Below are positions 1-12,765 of a DNA stretch of 64,000 bases, piece after piece (within the stretch, counting starts at the first letter, position 1; the number at the start of each line of letters is the position of its first letter). The translations under genes were made by a program, and so were the position numbers. The DNA is from Clonostachys chloroleuca. Taxonomy: Eukaryota > Ascomycota > Sordariomycetes > Hypocreales > Bionectriaceae. The stretch spans positions 12,896,001 through 12,960,000 of the forward strand of contig JBANAY010000004.1 of the NCBI GenBank assembly GCA_037952775.1, given 5' to 3'. The notes under the pieces were generated by a model. That model had not been told where the DNA came from, made no database searches, and saw nothing but the letters and a program-made list of their open reading frames with translations.

Positions 1-3000
1 AGAGGGACGAGGCGGGGCGTTGGCCTGGGCTGTACTGCGCAAATGGTCAGTGCTGCCCGTAGCCAAATTCTTCTTCTCACCTCCATTTGGCCGGCAGAGT
101 GACAGGAGCAGGCTATAGCAGCTGTGACGATATACCCTCGTTACGGGATTAGGACGCTGGTGGGCAGAGACTCTGGGGTCCCCTTCTGGCGTTATCACAG
201 CTACCTGGCGCCACCAGCCATTCCGATGGCTTGGTCAACCCCTACGGCACCTGTTTGGGCAGTTATCCACCTCGGTAGGTAAGAGCTGCCCTCCACTCCC
301 TCGAAAGGCCGCGCGCTAGGTCTGGTTGGAAAGGTTGGGAGGGTTTGGAAGCCTGTTGAAGGGCCCTGATATGCATGCATCGCAGCTCGGTTGGTAGCTC
401 CCCACCGGCCCCTCCAGCCGGGAAAAACAGAGAAGAGGAAGCAGTGAAAGAAGAAAATGCAGCCAGTCCATCATGCATGCATGGCACCGCGCTATCAGAG
501 GCACTACGCTTCGTCATGGTTAGTTCATCGACTCTTGTCTCTTCACTCTCGTTGCTTTTCCCTTGGACCTTTCTCTTTCTTTTCCTACCTATTGCACTAT
601 TTACTGGCTAAATCGACAGCCCAGACCTGCTAATTGGCCAAAAATCTCCTCATTTTGCCATCATGTCGCGGAAAATAAATACCAGTAGTGTGTCTCGAAA
701 CGGTGGTGGCCTGCAGCCTAATATGGTCTAAGTCGCGGATGGCTTGTTGATCGGCGGGGTCTTTCCAGCAAAGCGACGCAGGAACATAAGGTCGGCACCC
801 ACCACGTCTTGCAGGGTAAGTAGCTGGGCGGTGGACCATTGGCCGTGGGATGGATGGGAGGGGAGCTAAGGGGAGAAAACCCAACCCGGCCCAAGACGTC
901 AATGCGCGTCTTAGAAGATTGAAGATCCAGATACTGTGCTGGATGGAGCCCTTTGGCCATCAGCTTACGCCAGTGCTCGGAGCGGATATTCGCGATGCAT
1001 TCTAGTGCAGGTACGAGTACCTCGACCTGAGCTCGCCTGCCTCCCGTCGCCCCCAACCCGGCTGACTTGAATAGACTTGGCTGTTGGTCCCCCATCTACG
1101 AGTTGAAACCCGCTCCCTATTGTCTTGATGTGAGTGTGACGTCGGTGAGGACAAGATACGAAACTAGAGGCGACGAGGATGCAGGAAAGCAAGGACTGTT
1201 CCGAGAGCAACAGTGGCTTGAGACAGCCATCGATTGTGAAACATATACCAGGTGGAAAAGGCGGGCTGGGCTAGGAGCTAGGGCTGTGTGATGGTGGCTT
1301 CCATCCATCACACCAGCACGGGCGGTCTCCTGCGCAGAGAAACTATCTGCGGGTGGCTGCTTCTCAGGGCTTGACTGGGCGCCGGACGCTGCAGTTTCTG
1401 CACTATTGCAGGCCCCGTCTCTGAATACGGGCCCGATGCTCGGTACCGCGCTGTCGGCGGCATGCAGGCAGACACGACACTCCATCACCGTCGCTGAGCG
1501 CCACTCGAGCCAAGGCCCGGGCGTTGCAGTCTCGTCCCTTCTCTTCCTGCTCTACCGTTGCTGACCTGCATCAGCTAGATGTATAGATCCTCCATGGATG
1601 CCATCATACTTTTTCTCTTATGCACTTTGCCGCACCGAACCGTCCCATGCCGTGCCCTGGAGAGGGGAGTGGAGCGCGTTGTTCTGGCACTTCTGTCCCC
1701 TCCTGGCATGGAAGGTGTATGCATGCCTTACTCACCTCTCCTGTCCATGGCTAGGTCCTTATGATGTGAGAGCTTGCCACGATCGCTTCTGGGTGTGGTG
1801 GGCTGTCAACTAACTAGACAGCCCAGGCTTTTCCAGACCCTGAGCTACCCGCAATAGGCTGGTGGATTCTAAATTCGGGCCCCTTCGCCTCTCCCACACC
1901 TTTACGTCGCATTCCAGCCCAGTGATGACAGTCTTAAAATTTTAAAAATAAATTTAATTTCGTGAAGGGGATGGTACCTCACCCCAAGAAAAGGGCGAAC
2001 GATCGTCTGGGGCGCACGTGGTTCAGTTCCAACGAACGATCTCACGAACGACCTCACTCACGGCTTAGTCGTGTTCTCACATGGAGAAGCGGCGCACGGG
2101 TAAGCATTATGCGACTGCGGACCACATGAGACGGTCGATCCAGGGGGGGGGGGGAGAAGAAAAGACCGCCTCTTTCACACGCGGGACGATGAATGGTCTT
2201 TTGGTTTACGGCGCTGCACAGTCTCTGGACGCGCAGAGTCTTACCTCTGAATTTTGCGTCCTGATTGCGTCCTGATATCGCTGGTGGAGCAATAATCGCA
2301 AAGCCTGCATTGCATTGTACCCATCGACCGTTGCATCTCATTGTGCGCCAGCCAGTCGGTGGGTAAAGATGCAGGTAGGCACCAGTTCTATGCAATGTTT
2401 GCAGCACGGTGATGCTGCCATTATGCGATATGTGTTCAGCGCACACTCTGCCGGAAAAATTTGTTGCCTACATGGGTTCGCACACACACGCACACAATCT
2501 AATATCTATTCATTCATGTATTATATACGCAAAGAGCCCAGCAAAAAGAAGGTGGTGCCAAGGATCTGTCGCCGGTAATTTACTGTCAGCACGCGTTTGC
2601 ACTCGGCGATTTCCACAATCATAAGACAGATGATTGACACGGTTCAAATCTCTGCCAAATTACCCATACACCAAGCCAGAGAGCCAACGGCCTAGTGGGA
2701 CGCTCATCGCCAACAAGGGCAGGCTAAGAACTGCGCGTGCAGATAACACAACGATAGTTGCCTCTAGATGTGAATGTGGGAATAGATGAAGCCAGCTCGC
2801 AGCACCGGTATGTAAGCGGGTTTCTGACGGAACATACCGCCTCAATATTTGCGCACCGGCGAGAGTCTGGCTTCCATCTCCAGCCAGGCCGCGGTGGAAG
2901 ATGGAGGAGGACAGGGATGGCCAACGCCTGCGCAACGGCCTAGCAGAAGCGACGACAAGGTTGGATCCTGCTGCGAAGGGCACTAATGACCAGGCTTGAT

Positions 3001-6000
3001 CGCTGGAGAGTTGCGATTGGGTGGCGGGTGTCCGTTCCGGTGGGAAGCCTCTGGTGCAGAGACACACCAGCTTGATATGGGAAACTGGGCCGGCATCCGT
3101 GGGCTCCTGCTGGGACACAAGTCCCAGCACAACTCTCAGCACCTCTCGCAACTCAGACCTCAAGATAGGAGTAGCTGTGTCGGACATGAACCCAGACGCC
3201 CCTTGTCTCCTTCCTGACCAAGAGCCCGGCAGGATCTGTGGCGATCGGATGCTTGGGGAATGCTTCCTCCCGAGCACACACGCTACCCACGATTGATCTT
3301 GTGGCAATAGCAACACGCTTCGCACTCTATTTGTCTATTTCCTAACTATGAATTGCTAGATCCGATCCGGCTCCCTCCATCACCACATCCGCGAAAGCTT
3401 TAGAACAAAAGAACCCCTGACACTTTCCCTTCCCAAGTCTAGCGTACTCGAGAAGGCCACCATCCGTCATGCACATCGTATTACACCGGTCTGCACATAC
3501 GATACGCCTATCGTGACGTATCGTGCCAAAACGTAACCTACATACATGACATGTACATATATGAACTGACATGTCGGCCGAGGAGGGCTGCAAAGTTCAG
3601 TCTAGATCGGTCTCTTATTATCTCTCGCAGAGTATTGGTTGATCAAAGCGCTAATATTGAGGGTTCATGTCAAATCACAATTGCCGGAGCTCTGGGGCAG
3701 TGGCTATGGGGATGCATTCCCCCAGTTTTACTCGAGCAATAAGAGAGCTGTTGCATCTCGAAAAGCCACATGGCTGCAAGGCTTTGCATCATATCACACT
3801 GCGGACTCTGTCCGTTTGTTGAAGACGGGTCAATATTCTACCCGTTATAGGTCCCTACCCGCATGATACGAGTCTGCATAGGCAGCTCTTGATGCGTTGC
3901 GACTATATGACGCAGGTTCCAACGGATCTGGCTCAGCCTTCCAGCTTAGTTGCCACCTCCAGCCTATCAATTTTCGATTTGCATATTGCCCCAGGCCGAG
4001 GAGGGTGCATTTCAGCTGTGCCAAATCCCGCGTCTGTTGTGTTGCTTGCGTCGGGCCTCGGGGGGCTTGGACCCAGACACATAATTTCGTTACGGCCCCG
4101 AGGGGTACTTTCTTGCTGTTGGTGATACCAGTCCCTGTTGGTTTCTCCGGTCTTCTCTAGCCTACTGCTGCCAGCCATCGCCGGGGAGACATCCCATTTG
4201 GCGAGGAGTGCCTAGGGCATCGTTTAGCCACTAGGTACGCGTCCACCTGTCAAAAACTTTCCGCCCTTCGCCTCCCGGGAGAGCGGCAGCTATACCTCGC
4301 AGACCTATATCAGAAGTGCCAGGTAGCATGGGTCGTTATCGTTGGATGTACTATGTAGCAAGACAGGTCGGGGTCCCCCAGTCGGGATCAGACCTCCAGC
4401 AGTCGTCGGCCAACAATCAGCTCGCGCCCTGTTGCGGGACGGGAAGGATGGGATAGCCTCTCACAACCGCCCGGTAAGGTAGGTGAGTGCTTGGGATGGG
4501 TTAGCACAACGCACAAAACCACGCGTTCCTGACTCCAGGGTATCTCCTTGGGGGGTGGCCACGTTGGACAGTGGAAGTTCGTCCGATATGTGGAGAGTCA
4601 TACGCAAACACGCACGCACGCTATCACTCAGTCCTCCTCAGTGTTGGGATCGGGCAGGTGCACTGATTGTTTTGCAGCCCTCGCCTTTCTACATCGGGAA
4701 GTTGTCCATCGTGATGGTATTTATATCGACCGCCCATCAAGGCGGAATTATGGATCGAGGCGAAGAGGTTCAATCAAGGCCGCGTCTATTGTGCACGTGA
4801 GAGACCGATGTTGCCTTCGAGGATTCCACATGGGCTCTGGGGCCTGCCTGCAGCTTCTTGCCAGCCTACCTAATCGCACATTTCGTGGCGATCTTCTGTG
4901 ACCCAGGGCATGGGAAAGGGCTGTTGGACATTTCCATGTAGACATTAGAGAGACGAGTCACTAGTGCCTTGTCCAACGGGATTGGGCTCATCGTCCGGCA
5001 TGGCGAGCATGCACCAGGATCTCGAAGGCAAGGGCCAGACGCCGACATCAAGCCGCAGGATTTGATTCCTTTTCCTTTTCCTTGGACGCGATCCCATCCA
5101 GCATAGTGCCACTTGATCGAGCCCGGCCAGTGCCATACCATGACATGCCATGCGGCTCTAGCTCTAGCCCAGTGACAAACAGCGACCAGAGCACGGGTCG
5201 AATGAGTGAGGCTGGGCCGTTTTCTGTCGCCGCCGAAGATCTCGGAGCCCAAGAGGCCACCGGCGTGTTTTAGATTTTCCGCGTTAGCTCGTAGCCTGCT
5301 AGCCCGCTGCTGATCAATGAACATCCTCATCTCGCTGACCTGCCTTCGCATTCCCCGCCGGCTGCGGCTTGCAGAAGGAGCCGGCCAGGGCCCCGGTACA
5401 GGCCGGGTGCCCTGGGCAGGTTTTCTTCAATGTGTTCTGTTTGAAAAGGGCACAGTAGATGCTGCGGCTCTCCCATTGACGCTTTTATATGGCGTGTAAT
5501 CTTCCCACAAAGTTCCACGGGGAGGGGGAGGAATCCTGCTGGCGACTATTCTACCTGATTGGGTCTTGCGCGCCTAAATCTCGTGGGCCATGTGGGATCA
5601 TGTACGGCGACTATTGGGGAAACACCATGGAACATGCTCACGCTTCTCCGGAATCCTTCTGATCGGAAACGGCGCAGCCAACCTCTTTCAGCGCTTTTAA
5701 AAATAAGCGAAACCCGGTCAGTGTAAAGCCAGCTAGCGAGCTTTTGGTAATGGTTACGAGCGAAGAGGCCCAAGATATAGGGTAAGCGGGCCGAGAGGAG
5801 TAGGTAGGTATGTGAAATCTATTATAAAATCGATATGCTTGCTTTGATAGACAGCAGCACGACAGTTTTCGTCTGCTGAATACAGAATTAGTGAGCTGAT
5901 ATAGGGCCGCCTGGCAGTCAAACCCCACGGTTTGTCCCTCGCATAGTTGCCAAAATGCCGCCGCGTACTATTTCCAATCCCAGGGTTGGTTTATTTGCCA

Positions 6001-6157
6001 GCGGCTGCGGTTTTTCCCCTCCTAAGACGGCGATGATTAGAAGAAAAGACAAAAACTGTCGCTTGCTCATGCAAATCTAATTATCAGCCACCTGTCACCC
6101 AGATATATCCCCTCGTAGTCTCCTTCGTAGTCTCATCCTCCCATTCCCCTCCTCCGT
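1..6157. other. gene-free region, left edge
   Basis: No reading frame here has an ATG start, a recognisable domain or a convincing splice pattern. The longest open stretch (2660-3325, minus) starts at GTG and resembles nothing I know. Visible features are a 12-base G run (2143-2154), short A/T tracts near 1940 and 5700, and two copies of the palindromic decamer ATGCATGCAT about 100 bp apart (near 371 and 473). The transporter at the right side is transcribed toward this region, so its 3' UTR lies within the last few hundred bases. The rest is probably intergenic or the regulatory region of a gene left of the window. Confidence 0.5.
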
Positions 6158-8442
6158 CTAGTTTGTCGGACCTGCCGGTGCATCAAAGTAACCTCCACGC
6201 TCAACGTCAGCGTTCGCGTCATATTTCCGCTTCTTTCTCTTCGGTCGGAAGAAGTCGCCTATCGCGTCGCTGACGCTGCGGGACCTCGTGCGCGAGTGCT
6301 GTTGGTTGTGCTGGATGAGGTTGTCGTGGTCCCGGTCATCGTGCTCCTCGTCCTCGTTGTCGCGATATGGTTGGAAGCCGGGAACCCCCGCCACCAGGTC
6401 ACCTTCGGAGGCGTGCCCTATGCCTTCTAGCACAGGCCCTCCCTCATCTTCGTTAAAAAAGAGGCTGGCTCGGATTCTCGACCGGAGCTGCCGCATGGAA
6501 GACTTGTATGTGGGAGCCGCGGCGTCGTCGTCCCGGTAGAGCAGACCATCCTTCATCACGGTGGTCACGGTGGACGCGAGGGGTGATGGGGATATGAACG
6601 TCCCCGAGCGGTTCTTCTTGTGGCCTGGTGCGTAGGTGCTCGCTCGATTTTGAGGTGTCAGGCCGGGCTCTGCGTGCAAACCCATGATGAGCCGATCATC
6701 TCGGTTTGGAGTCGTGGGGTGCGACCGGTTGGGGGAGATGATTCCTGTAGGGCCCCTTAGAACAGAATCCGCTGATAGAGTTCTGATTCCCCTGCGAGGA
6801 GGTGTTGAGGGTGCACCGGTCCAGGGGTTGAACAGCGTTGAACCGGTATCCCCCTCCAGCGACCCGGATGTGATATGAGGGATGTCCGCATCACTGTGAT
6901 CCAGGTCCAGGAGCATTGGCCTCTCCTCGTGGGGCAACTCGACATTTGGATTGTCGAAGTAGTTGGCCCGTGACTGCTCACTCGGCCGACGAGTTCGCGG
7001 AGCGGTCGTTGAACCGGGAGTGTCCGGTGTGCGAGGCACAGACTCGTGGTTTCCATCCTGATTTTCGAGACCAATAGTCTCTTCCACACCGTCGACTTCT
7101 GACAGACAATCCTCGTCGTCGTGAGCGGGCTCTCGCCCGCTTGTAATAAGAAATACACCGAAGAATGTGAGAAGACACCCACCAATGAACTTGCCTGCCT
7201 GCTCCTTTGTGGTTTTCTCAAAATCTCGATATAATACAGCACTCCCCACAATGACACATAGAGTGAACATGACGAACTGAATTGGGATAACCTGGGTTGA
7301 ATCAAATCGTTGCAAAGACTTATTGACGTAACGAATCTGCATGATGGCAGTTCCGAGGAGGATGAGAATCAGGGCGTAGGTGACTGGCGTCGTGAATGCT
7401 CTCCATAACGTGGATGAGAGCATTGATGAAACACCCTTAGTAGCCAGTGCGGTATAGCCTCCTATTACATGTGAGCCAATGAACTAGGAAATAAAACCCG
7501 GGTATTAGGAAACGCATGCAAGTACGTACCAAAAAGACCGACAAGCCCCAGGTCGATGAGGATAGTCTGTCTCCCATACTTCGGGCTTGCCCACATGAGC
7601 AATACGATGAGGGCCACTGTTACAGAAAGATATATCTCGAAGGGTAGGCTCGTGATGGCGTCCCAGACATCGTCGGGCTTGAGCTTGGTTTCTTCGGTGT
7701 TGGCGCTCAGCACGACGGTCACGACGCCACCGACAGCTACAACAACCCCCAAGAAGTCGCGCTGACGAAATTTCTCATGGAACATGAGGGGGGCGATCAG
7801 GCAGTTTGAAACCAATGCAACAACACCCAGTGGAGAGACAATTGATGCGGGCGCAAATCCATATGCCAAGAAATTTCCCATTTCGCCCAAGGTGATCAGA
7901 ACCTGGCCCAGCCACCAGTAGGGAGATTTGAGGTACGTCGACGTCTCCTTGGGCTGCTCGTCATCTTCGTCTGGAGCCTCCTCGGTCGAAATCGTGGAGT
8001 GAGTCGAGGCATTCAACGGGTCCGTCTCGTGGCTATCTCCGACGGCGCTATCATCGTCGTGATAGCCTGACTGCCCGCCGTGATCATCGTCCTTGTAGGT
8101 GCCATTCGCCACGCCATTGCCACCCCCATCCACGGTGCCATATGATCTTGAGTGGCTGCCATTTTGAGCCCGTCTCATCGCAGCCTTCGCTCGTCTTCGA
8201 ACCGAGATGCGCTGCTTGTGAAGTCGGGTGTGGGCGTATCGCTGTACGTTGAGAGCTAGAGCGATCAGCATGTTGCCAACGATGGCTGTCACAATTCCAA
8301 TGAGCGAAGACCATTCCTGGAGCGTCTCTCCGCCATTGCCGTCCTTCCCGCCTCCATCTTTGCCGCCAGAGAACGTGCCATTCCTGTGTCCGGATGCAAT
8401 CGGGAAGGACGACCACGGAAGGCCTGGATTTGTTGTCGACAT
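6158..8442 (-). CDS. NIPA-type (DUF803) magnesium transporter
   Basis: The gene encodes a 738-residue membrane protein of the NIPA/DUF803 family, which transports Mg2+ in animals; the fungal substrate is inferred. Exons are 7530-8442 and 6158-7461, with a 68-nt intron that splices the two halves into a conserved GLFGGYT segment followed by a TKGVSS motif. The first membrane helix lies at about residues 46-67. A polar loop of about 100 residues follows, then a helix cluster containing GQVLITLGEMGNFLAYGFAP, and more helices in exon 2. From about residue 420 to the end is a long polar tail of low complexity, which is the usual fungal extension. The start is the ATG at 8442; the open frame continues upstream only to a TTG. 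It is divergently transcribed from the gene at 9389. Confidence 0.88.
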
Positions 8443-9388
8443 TGGTAGCGAGGTTCCTCCTGACAGCCTCAAAGGTTGACCGAGACTGCCGAGAGGGATT
8501 TGGGACCCGACCGTTGCCTGAAAGGCTGGTCAATAAAGTTGGTTGCCAGGAAAGTCGTCTGTCGAGGTATCATCGGGAGGCGCCGCTAGTCCGTGGGGAA
8601 ATGAATGGACCAAGTACCTCCTATCAACGTCATAAACGGGAAAAAGCTGCAGATGCGAAGTAAGATGAATTAAAGCAAGAAGCAACGGCCAAAAAACAGA
8701 TGCACAAAAGCAGAATAGCTTGCTGGAGGCGTGTCGCGATAGAGATGAGATATTATGGCCCGGCCATGGTGTGTCTGTCTAGTCGTAATGACGGCGGCTC
8801 CTTGGCATCGTGCGTTCATTTCGCAGTCGACTTCGCCTTTTACCCTTGACCTGGCTTCTTTTGCCGTGACGGCGGGACCAAGCCACAACCCCGAGCCCGC
8901 GCGGCCAAACAAAACGCTTGGTTTTCGCCTGGGCGCCACACCTCAGATCCAAGCCAAGGGAAGTGGGGCTTGGGCAAGAAATTACGTAGTGGTGCAGTGG
9001 CCCGGGCATGCACTGGCTGGGGGCCTCATTGACTGGCAGCTGTTGGCTGTTGGTCGCGTACCCTGAACTGGCGACCCCCGTGGAGGCCGATAAGCCGATA
9101 AGCGATAAGACAGAGAATCTTCGAGTATGCGACATCATGTGCTTGCCTTTCCGACCAGCCAACCAAACTCAGCTGTTTTGCCGCATCTGAAGCGAGTTGC
9201 ATTGACATACGTTCCTGTGGCATCTCCGCATCTTCTCTCTTCTCTGTACATTATTTCCCATCGAATCATCCTCCCTACATCGCATCTTCTCTTCTCATTT
9301 TCCCAGTGAAACAGATTATCTGCCCCATTACCTAATTTGGATCAAGGATTGCCTCAGCACTATTGCTCGTATATCCCACACATATATC
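8443..9388. promoter_or_regulatory. divergent promoter, NIPA transporter and unknown gene
   Basis: This 946-bp region lies between two divergently transcribed genes and holds no supported coding frame. Three GATAAG hexamers cluster at 9089-9094, 9097-9102 and 9104-9109, all in the plus orientation. The last 200 bases before the right-hand start codon are rich in pyrimidines (TCTCTTCT-type tracts), as is common just upstream of fungal start codons. Assigning the GATAAG cluster to a GATA-type regulator is inference. Confidence 0.5.
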
Positions 9389-10402
9389 ATGGGTTCCGAC
9401 GGCAATAAGGACGATTCCTCCTCAAATCCCTTTGTGCAATTTAAGCACCATGTCGACTCCAACGTTTCATTCGGGTTCAACACGATGATCGGCAATCAGC
9501 GTGGTGGCTCTTCCGTAGCCGCTCAACCAGAAAACCAATTTCAGCCCAGCGCTGGGGAAGCTTTAAGCCTCAGATCTGTTCTATTTTCGCAATATTCCCC
9601 TGCTGCCTTGAGACACCTCCCACGGCCCGTACCAAATGATGTCCCCAATGACGTAGACCGAAACACCTTTACCTTCGAGGATGCCTTTGAAGACTTGCTC
9701 GCCATCTCCCAAGGCCAAGAGCTGCCCGAGATGACCCAAAAACTCCAACAGAAGAAGCTCCTTCAGAAAATGTTTCCGGAGGGAGAGCCCTTCTGGTTCT
9801 GGCATAGAAGACTTCGAGCCTCGGGCCTGCTTGGGAGCTACATCACAGATCACAAGTATGTGGACCAACCAGACTGGGACGGTTTCCATCAGGAGCTGGA
9901 TCGGAAGGCAGAGGATGTTTGGGGGCGCACTGTCCTTGGTCCATTGCAGGCTATCAAAGCCATCGGAAACATCTGGGACGAGATTGAGCGATCGGCTGAC
10001 GACTTTGATCGTTATATTAAGGACAAGGGGTGGGACAACCGCCAGATTGCTAACCCCGACACCTTCGATGAGCTGTTCGAGTCAATCCAGTCGGCCTACA
10101 ATTCTGGCCAAAGATCCTGGGATACCTTCATGAAGACTATCACTGATAGCCAAACTCCAAACGATAGGGCGCAGGCCATAGAGCCGCAGAACAAAGTGAT
10201 CGAGGACCGCAACGAGTATGTCGACAGATTTGGCTACGTTCATAGCAAAGTTACGCGCAAGGAACTGGACAGTGACGGAAACGAAGTCAGCAGCTCGACC
10301 AGCTACCACATTTACCCTGCCCCCAAGGATAAAAATCCACAAGAACAAGGTAGTCATGAAGAAGAGGATGACAAAAAGAAGACGGGATGGTTTTGGAAAT
10401 AG
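9389..10402 (+). CDS. uncharacterised 337-residue protein
   Basis: This is a single-exon gene with an in-frame ATG at 9389 and a stop just before 10403. I do not recognise the family. The protein is hydrophilic, with no signal peptide or membrane helix. Its middle part is rich in tryptophan and aromatic residues (a PFWFWHRRLRASGLLGSY stretch near residue 132, then several W-D pairs). A charged region around residues 255-295 contains a RFGYVHSKVTRKELDSDGNE segment, followed by an acidic stretch and a basic end, KKKTGWFWK. Clean coding structure, a good start context and a position between two ordinary genes make it a real gene. Codon use looks like its neighbours. A role cannot be given. Confidence 0.75.
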   Translation: MGSDGNKDDSSSNPFVQFKHHVDSNVSFGFNTMIGNQRGGSSVAAQPENQFQPSAGEALSLRSVLFSQYSPAALRHLPRPVPNDVPNDVDRNTFTFEDAFEDLLAISQGQELPEMTQKLQQKKLLQKMFPEGEPFWFWHRRLRASGLLGSYITDHKYVDQPDWDGFHQELDRKAEDVWGRTVLGPLQAIKAIGNIWDEIERSADDFDRYIKDKGWDNRQIANPDTFDELFESIQSAYNSGQRSWDTFMKTITDSQTPNDRAQAIEPQNKVIEDRNEYVDRFGYVHSKVTRKELDSDGNEVSSSTSYHIYPAPKDKNPQEQGSHEEEDDKKKTGWFWK

Positions 10403-10542
10403 TAAACAAGGCCTGTAAGATGGATTCAGATTGTTTTGATACTCTCCTCATTTTATGTACTTTTCTTGTTTGCTCACTCGGGCATTACCAACTATGCAAA
10501 ATGCTTTAATGACAATGAATTACATGACAACATCAACCTGAT

Positions 10543-12765
10543 TTATTTCCCCCTGCTCTGCGCCTTCTTCTTGCGCATTAGCCGCTTCCTAGCAATGAGC
10601 GTTTGTTTCATATCTGGCTTGTCATCGCCCTCGTCCTCGATTTCCTCCTTGCCCTTGCCCTTGCCCTTGCCTTTGCTTGGGCGTTGGCCATCCTTTCCTC
10701 TCGCCTTCTTATTCTCCTTCAGTATCCTGGATACCTGTTCATCCTTCCCGCTTTCTTGGTTAGGCCTCCCACTGGCATGTTGCTTCTGCGCAGCTTGTGT
10801 TGTGTTTTGCTCGTTCACGCGGCGTCTTTGCACCACCTGCGCGTTCTCAATGGCAAACTCAACAATAAGTCTTTGCTTTCTGTTGTTATCACCATCCAGC
10901 TGCATGCCGTTGAGATAACGAAGCCCCATCAAGGCCCAGTGATGGGAAGTATACTCGATAAAGCCGTAGCCACGGCTCTTTCCAGCTCCACTCTTCTCAT
11001 CGACCTTGGAACCCTGGTTGCTCTCAAAAACAATCTTTGCCTGCCGAACAATGCCCTTTCCTTTTTGTTTACGGTCACGCTCCTTTTCCTTGGCGTCTTT
11101 TCCGTCTCTTGCGTTCTCTTCCTTGGACAGAGGTTGTCGGCGACCTTCCTTGACGTCTTTCGCAAACCCAACAATCGCCTTTCTGGCGAGATCTTTCAGC
11201 TCCTTTGACCCGATGTCGCGAGGAATGTTGCGGATAGCCAGCCTAGTCAAGCTGATGTGCAAGCTAGGGTTCTTTTCCACAAGTTTCTTGCGCTGGGCCG
11301 CGCTGGCTTGCCTCATCTGAAGCTCAGGCTGGCTCAGCAAGTTGAAGATTGGGGAGTTGCGCCCGATGGCACCTTCAGAGAGTAGGAAAAGCCTGCGCTT
11401 GTCTTTCTCTCTTCGCTTCACCGATGAGCTATCTGCAAGATTGGCAGCAGTCTCCTTGCTCACAGCCTGTGCTACTTGAAGCAGGCGGCCATCCAGGGTG
11501 TATTTGCCATCCGGATCGGCGTTTTCGTCTTGTAAGATAGAATGTTTGGCTTTTGTGGTAGTGGGTTGTTGAGGCCGTGGAGCACCCTTAACGCAAGTTT
11601 TGGCGTCTTCCTCATTGAAGAAACAGACAAAACCTGTGCCTGCGGGGCGATCTGTGGCCTTGTCCATGACGACTCTTGCATATCGGACCTTGCCAAAATG
11701 CATAAAGAAGCCTTTCAGTTGTTCATCAGTTGTTGTGAAGGGTAGATTTCGAATGAAAATAGTAGATGAGTTGTCGGTTGACTTTTGCGACTCCTTTGAC
11801 TGGAACTTTTCGCCCTCGCCCTCTTCGTCATCATCTTCGTCTTCGTCATCCTTTTCTTCATCTTCGTCGTCTTCGTCCTCCATATTCTGCATGTGGTTCT
11901 TCAAAAAGTTCGCGAGGTCGGCATCCACACCTTCCTCCTTTGAGTCGGCCTGATCATCGTCCTCATCCTTGGCAGCATGGCTGGTCTCAGCCTCCTCCTT
12001 TGCTTCCTTGTTGCCTTTTTCGTTATCATCCTTTTGATTTTGGCCCTCCCAGGTTGCTTTGTCAACGGCCCAGTCCACAGCGAGGGTCCTGCCATCAATT
12101 TCCTTCCCATTAATAGTCTCCAAGGCCTTTTCAGCATTCTTCCTGCCTCGGAGAGTCACAAAGCCAAAACCTTTGAGTTTACCCTTTGAGCTTGGTAGAT
12201 CGGCAAATTTGACCTTGCCAAAACTCCGGAATAGGTGCGATAGTTGTTCGGACGTTTTGACACTCCAAGGAAGGTTTCGGACGATCAACTTCGTTGCGTT
12301 CTGGATCTCGTTTCTCGATGTGGGCCTGCCTGGTATGGCTGGTTTGCTTTCACCAGCATTGTTTCGACTGCGTGGCTCAGCGATATCAACTCTGATGCTC
12401 CTCCCGTCCCATAATTTCTTGTCCAGAGCCGTTTTCGCCTGAGAAGCATCTTCGGCGTCGGCGAATGTCACAAAACCATATCCTCTTGACTCCTTTGTTT
12501 TAGGATCGGTGATGACCGTAGCATGCTTGACAGGAAAGTACTCGGAGAAGAACTCGGCCAATCCCTCGTTGGTGACGCTGGGTGGAAGAGAGCGGACAAA
12601 AATTGATCGACGCTCCTCTACCCTGGCCTTCTTTGCGGAAGGCTGCTTGGCTTTGGTTGGGTTGATGACTTGCTCTGCAATAATTTGATCGATATTAGAG
12701 GCGTCATTGTCATCAGCCTCAGCTTCAGTTCGGCCGCGCTTTCGATTCGCAGTTGTGTCTGCCAT
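10543..12765 (-). CDS. NOP4: Nop4/RBM28-like nucleolar RNA-binding protein
   Basis: This intronless gene encodes 740 residues with four RNA recognition motifs. RRM1 starts near residue 54 (SIFVRSLPP, with RNP1 RGYGFVTF), RRM2 near residue 160 (KLIVRNLPW, with KGFGFVTL), RRM3 near residue 340 (TIFIRNLPF, with GTGFVCF), and a divergent RRM4 in the last third (LAIRNIP, with RGYGFIEY). A strongly acidic Asp/Glu stretch separates RRM2 from RRM3, and the C-terminus is basic. In yeast, Nop4 acts in the nucleolus in early 60S subunit assembly and 27S pre-rRNA processing; the same role is inferred here. The gene converges on the unknown gene to its left, with 140 bp between stops, and diverges from YCG1 across a 330-bp promoter. 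Confidence 0.93.
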   Translation of the reverse strand: MADTTANRKRGRTEAEADDNDASNIDQIIAEQVINPTKAKQPSAKKARVEERRSIFVRSLPPSVTNEGLAEFFSEYFPVKHATVITDPKTKESRGYGFVTFADAEDASQAKTALDKKLWDGRSIRVDIAEPRSRNNAGESKPAIPGRPTSRNEIQNATKLIVRNLPWSVKTSEQLSHLFRSFGKVKFADLPSSKGKLKGFGFVTLRGRKNAEKALETINGKEIDGRTLAVDWAVDKATWEGQNQKDDNEKGNKEAKEEAETSHAAKDEDDDQADSKEEGVDADLANFLKNHMQNMEDEDDEDEEKDDEDEDDDEEGEGEKFQSKESQKSTDNSSTIFIRNLPFTTTDEQLKGFFMHFGKVRYARVVMDKATDRPAGTGFVCFFNEEDAKTCVKGAPRPQQPTTTKAKHSILQDENADPDGKYTLDGRLLQVAQAVSKETAANLADSSSVKRREKDKRRLFLLSEGAIGRNSPIFNLLSQPELQMRQASAAQRKKLVEKNPSLHISLTRLAIRNIPRDIGSKELKDLARKAIVGFAKDVKEGRRQPLSKEENARDGKDAKEKERDRKQKGKGIVRQAKIVFESNQGSKVDEKSGAGKSRGYGFIEYTSHHWALMGLRYLNGMQLDGDNNRKQRLIVEFAIENAQVVQRRRVNEQNTTQAAQKQHASGRPNQESGKDEQVSRILKENKKARGKDGQRPSKGKGKGKGKEEIEDEGDDKPDMKQTLIARKRLMRKKKAQSRGK

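Noticed and set aside
2660..3325. 221-codon open frame on the minus strand
   Set aside because: Begins at GTG, no ATG in a good position, no recognisable domain, and several overlapping frames are equally open.
10603..11208. 201-codon plus-strand frame
   Set aside because: Antisense shadow of NOP4; hydrophobic runs come from reading the Lys/Glu-rich codons backwards.
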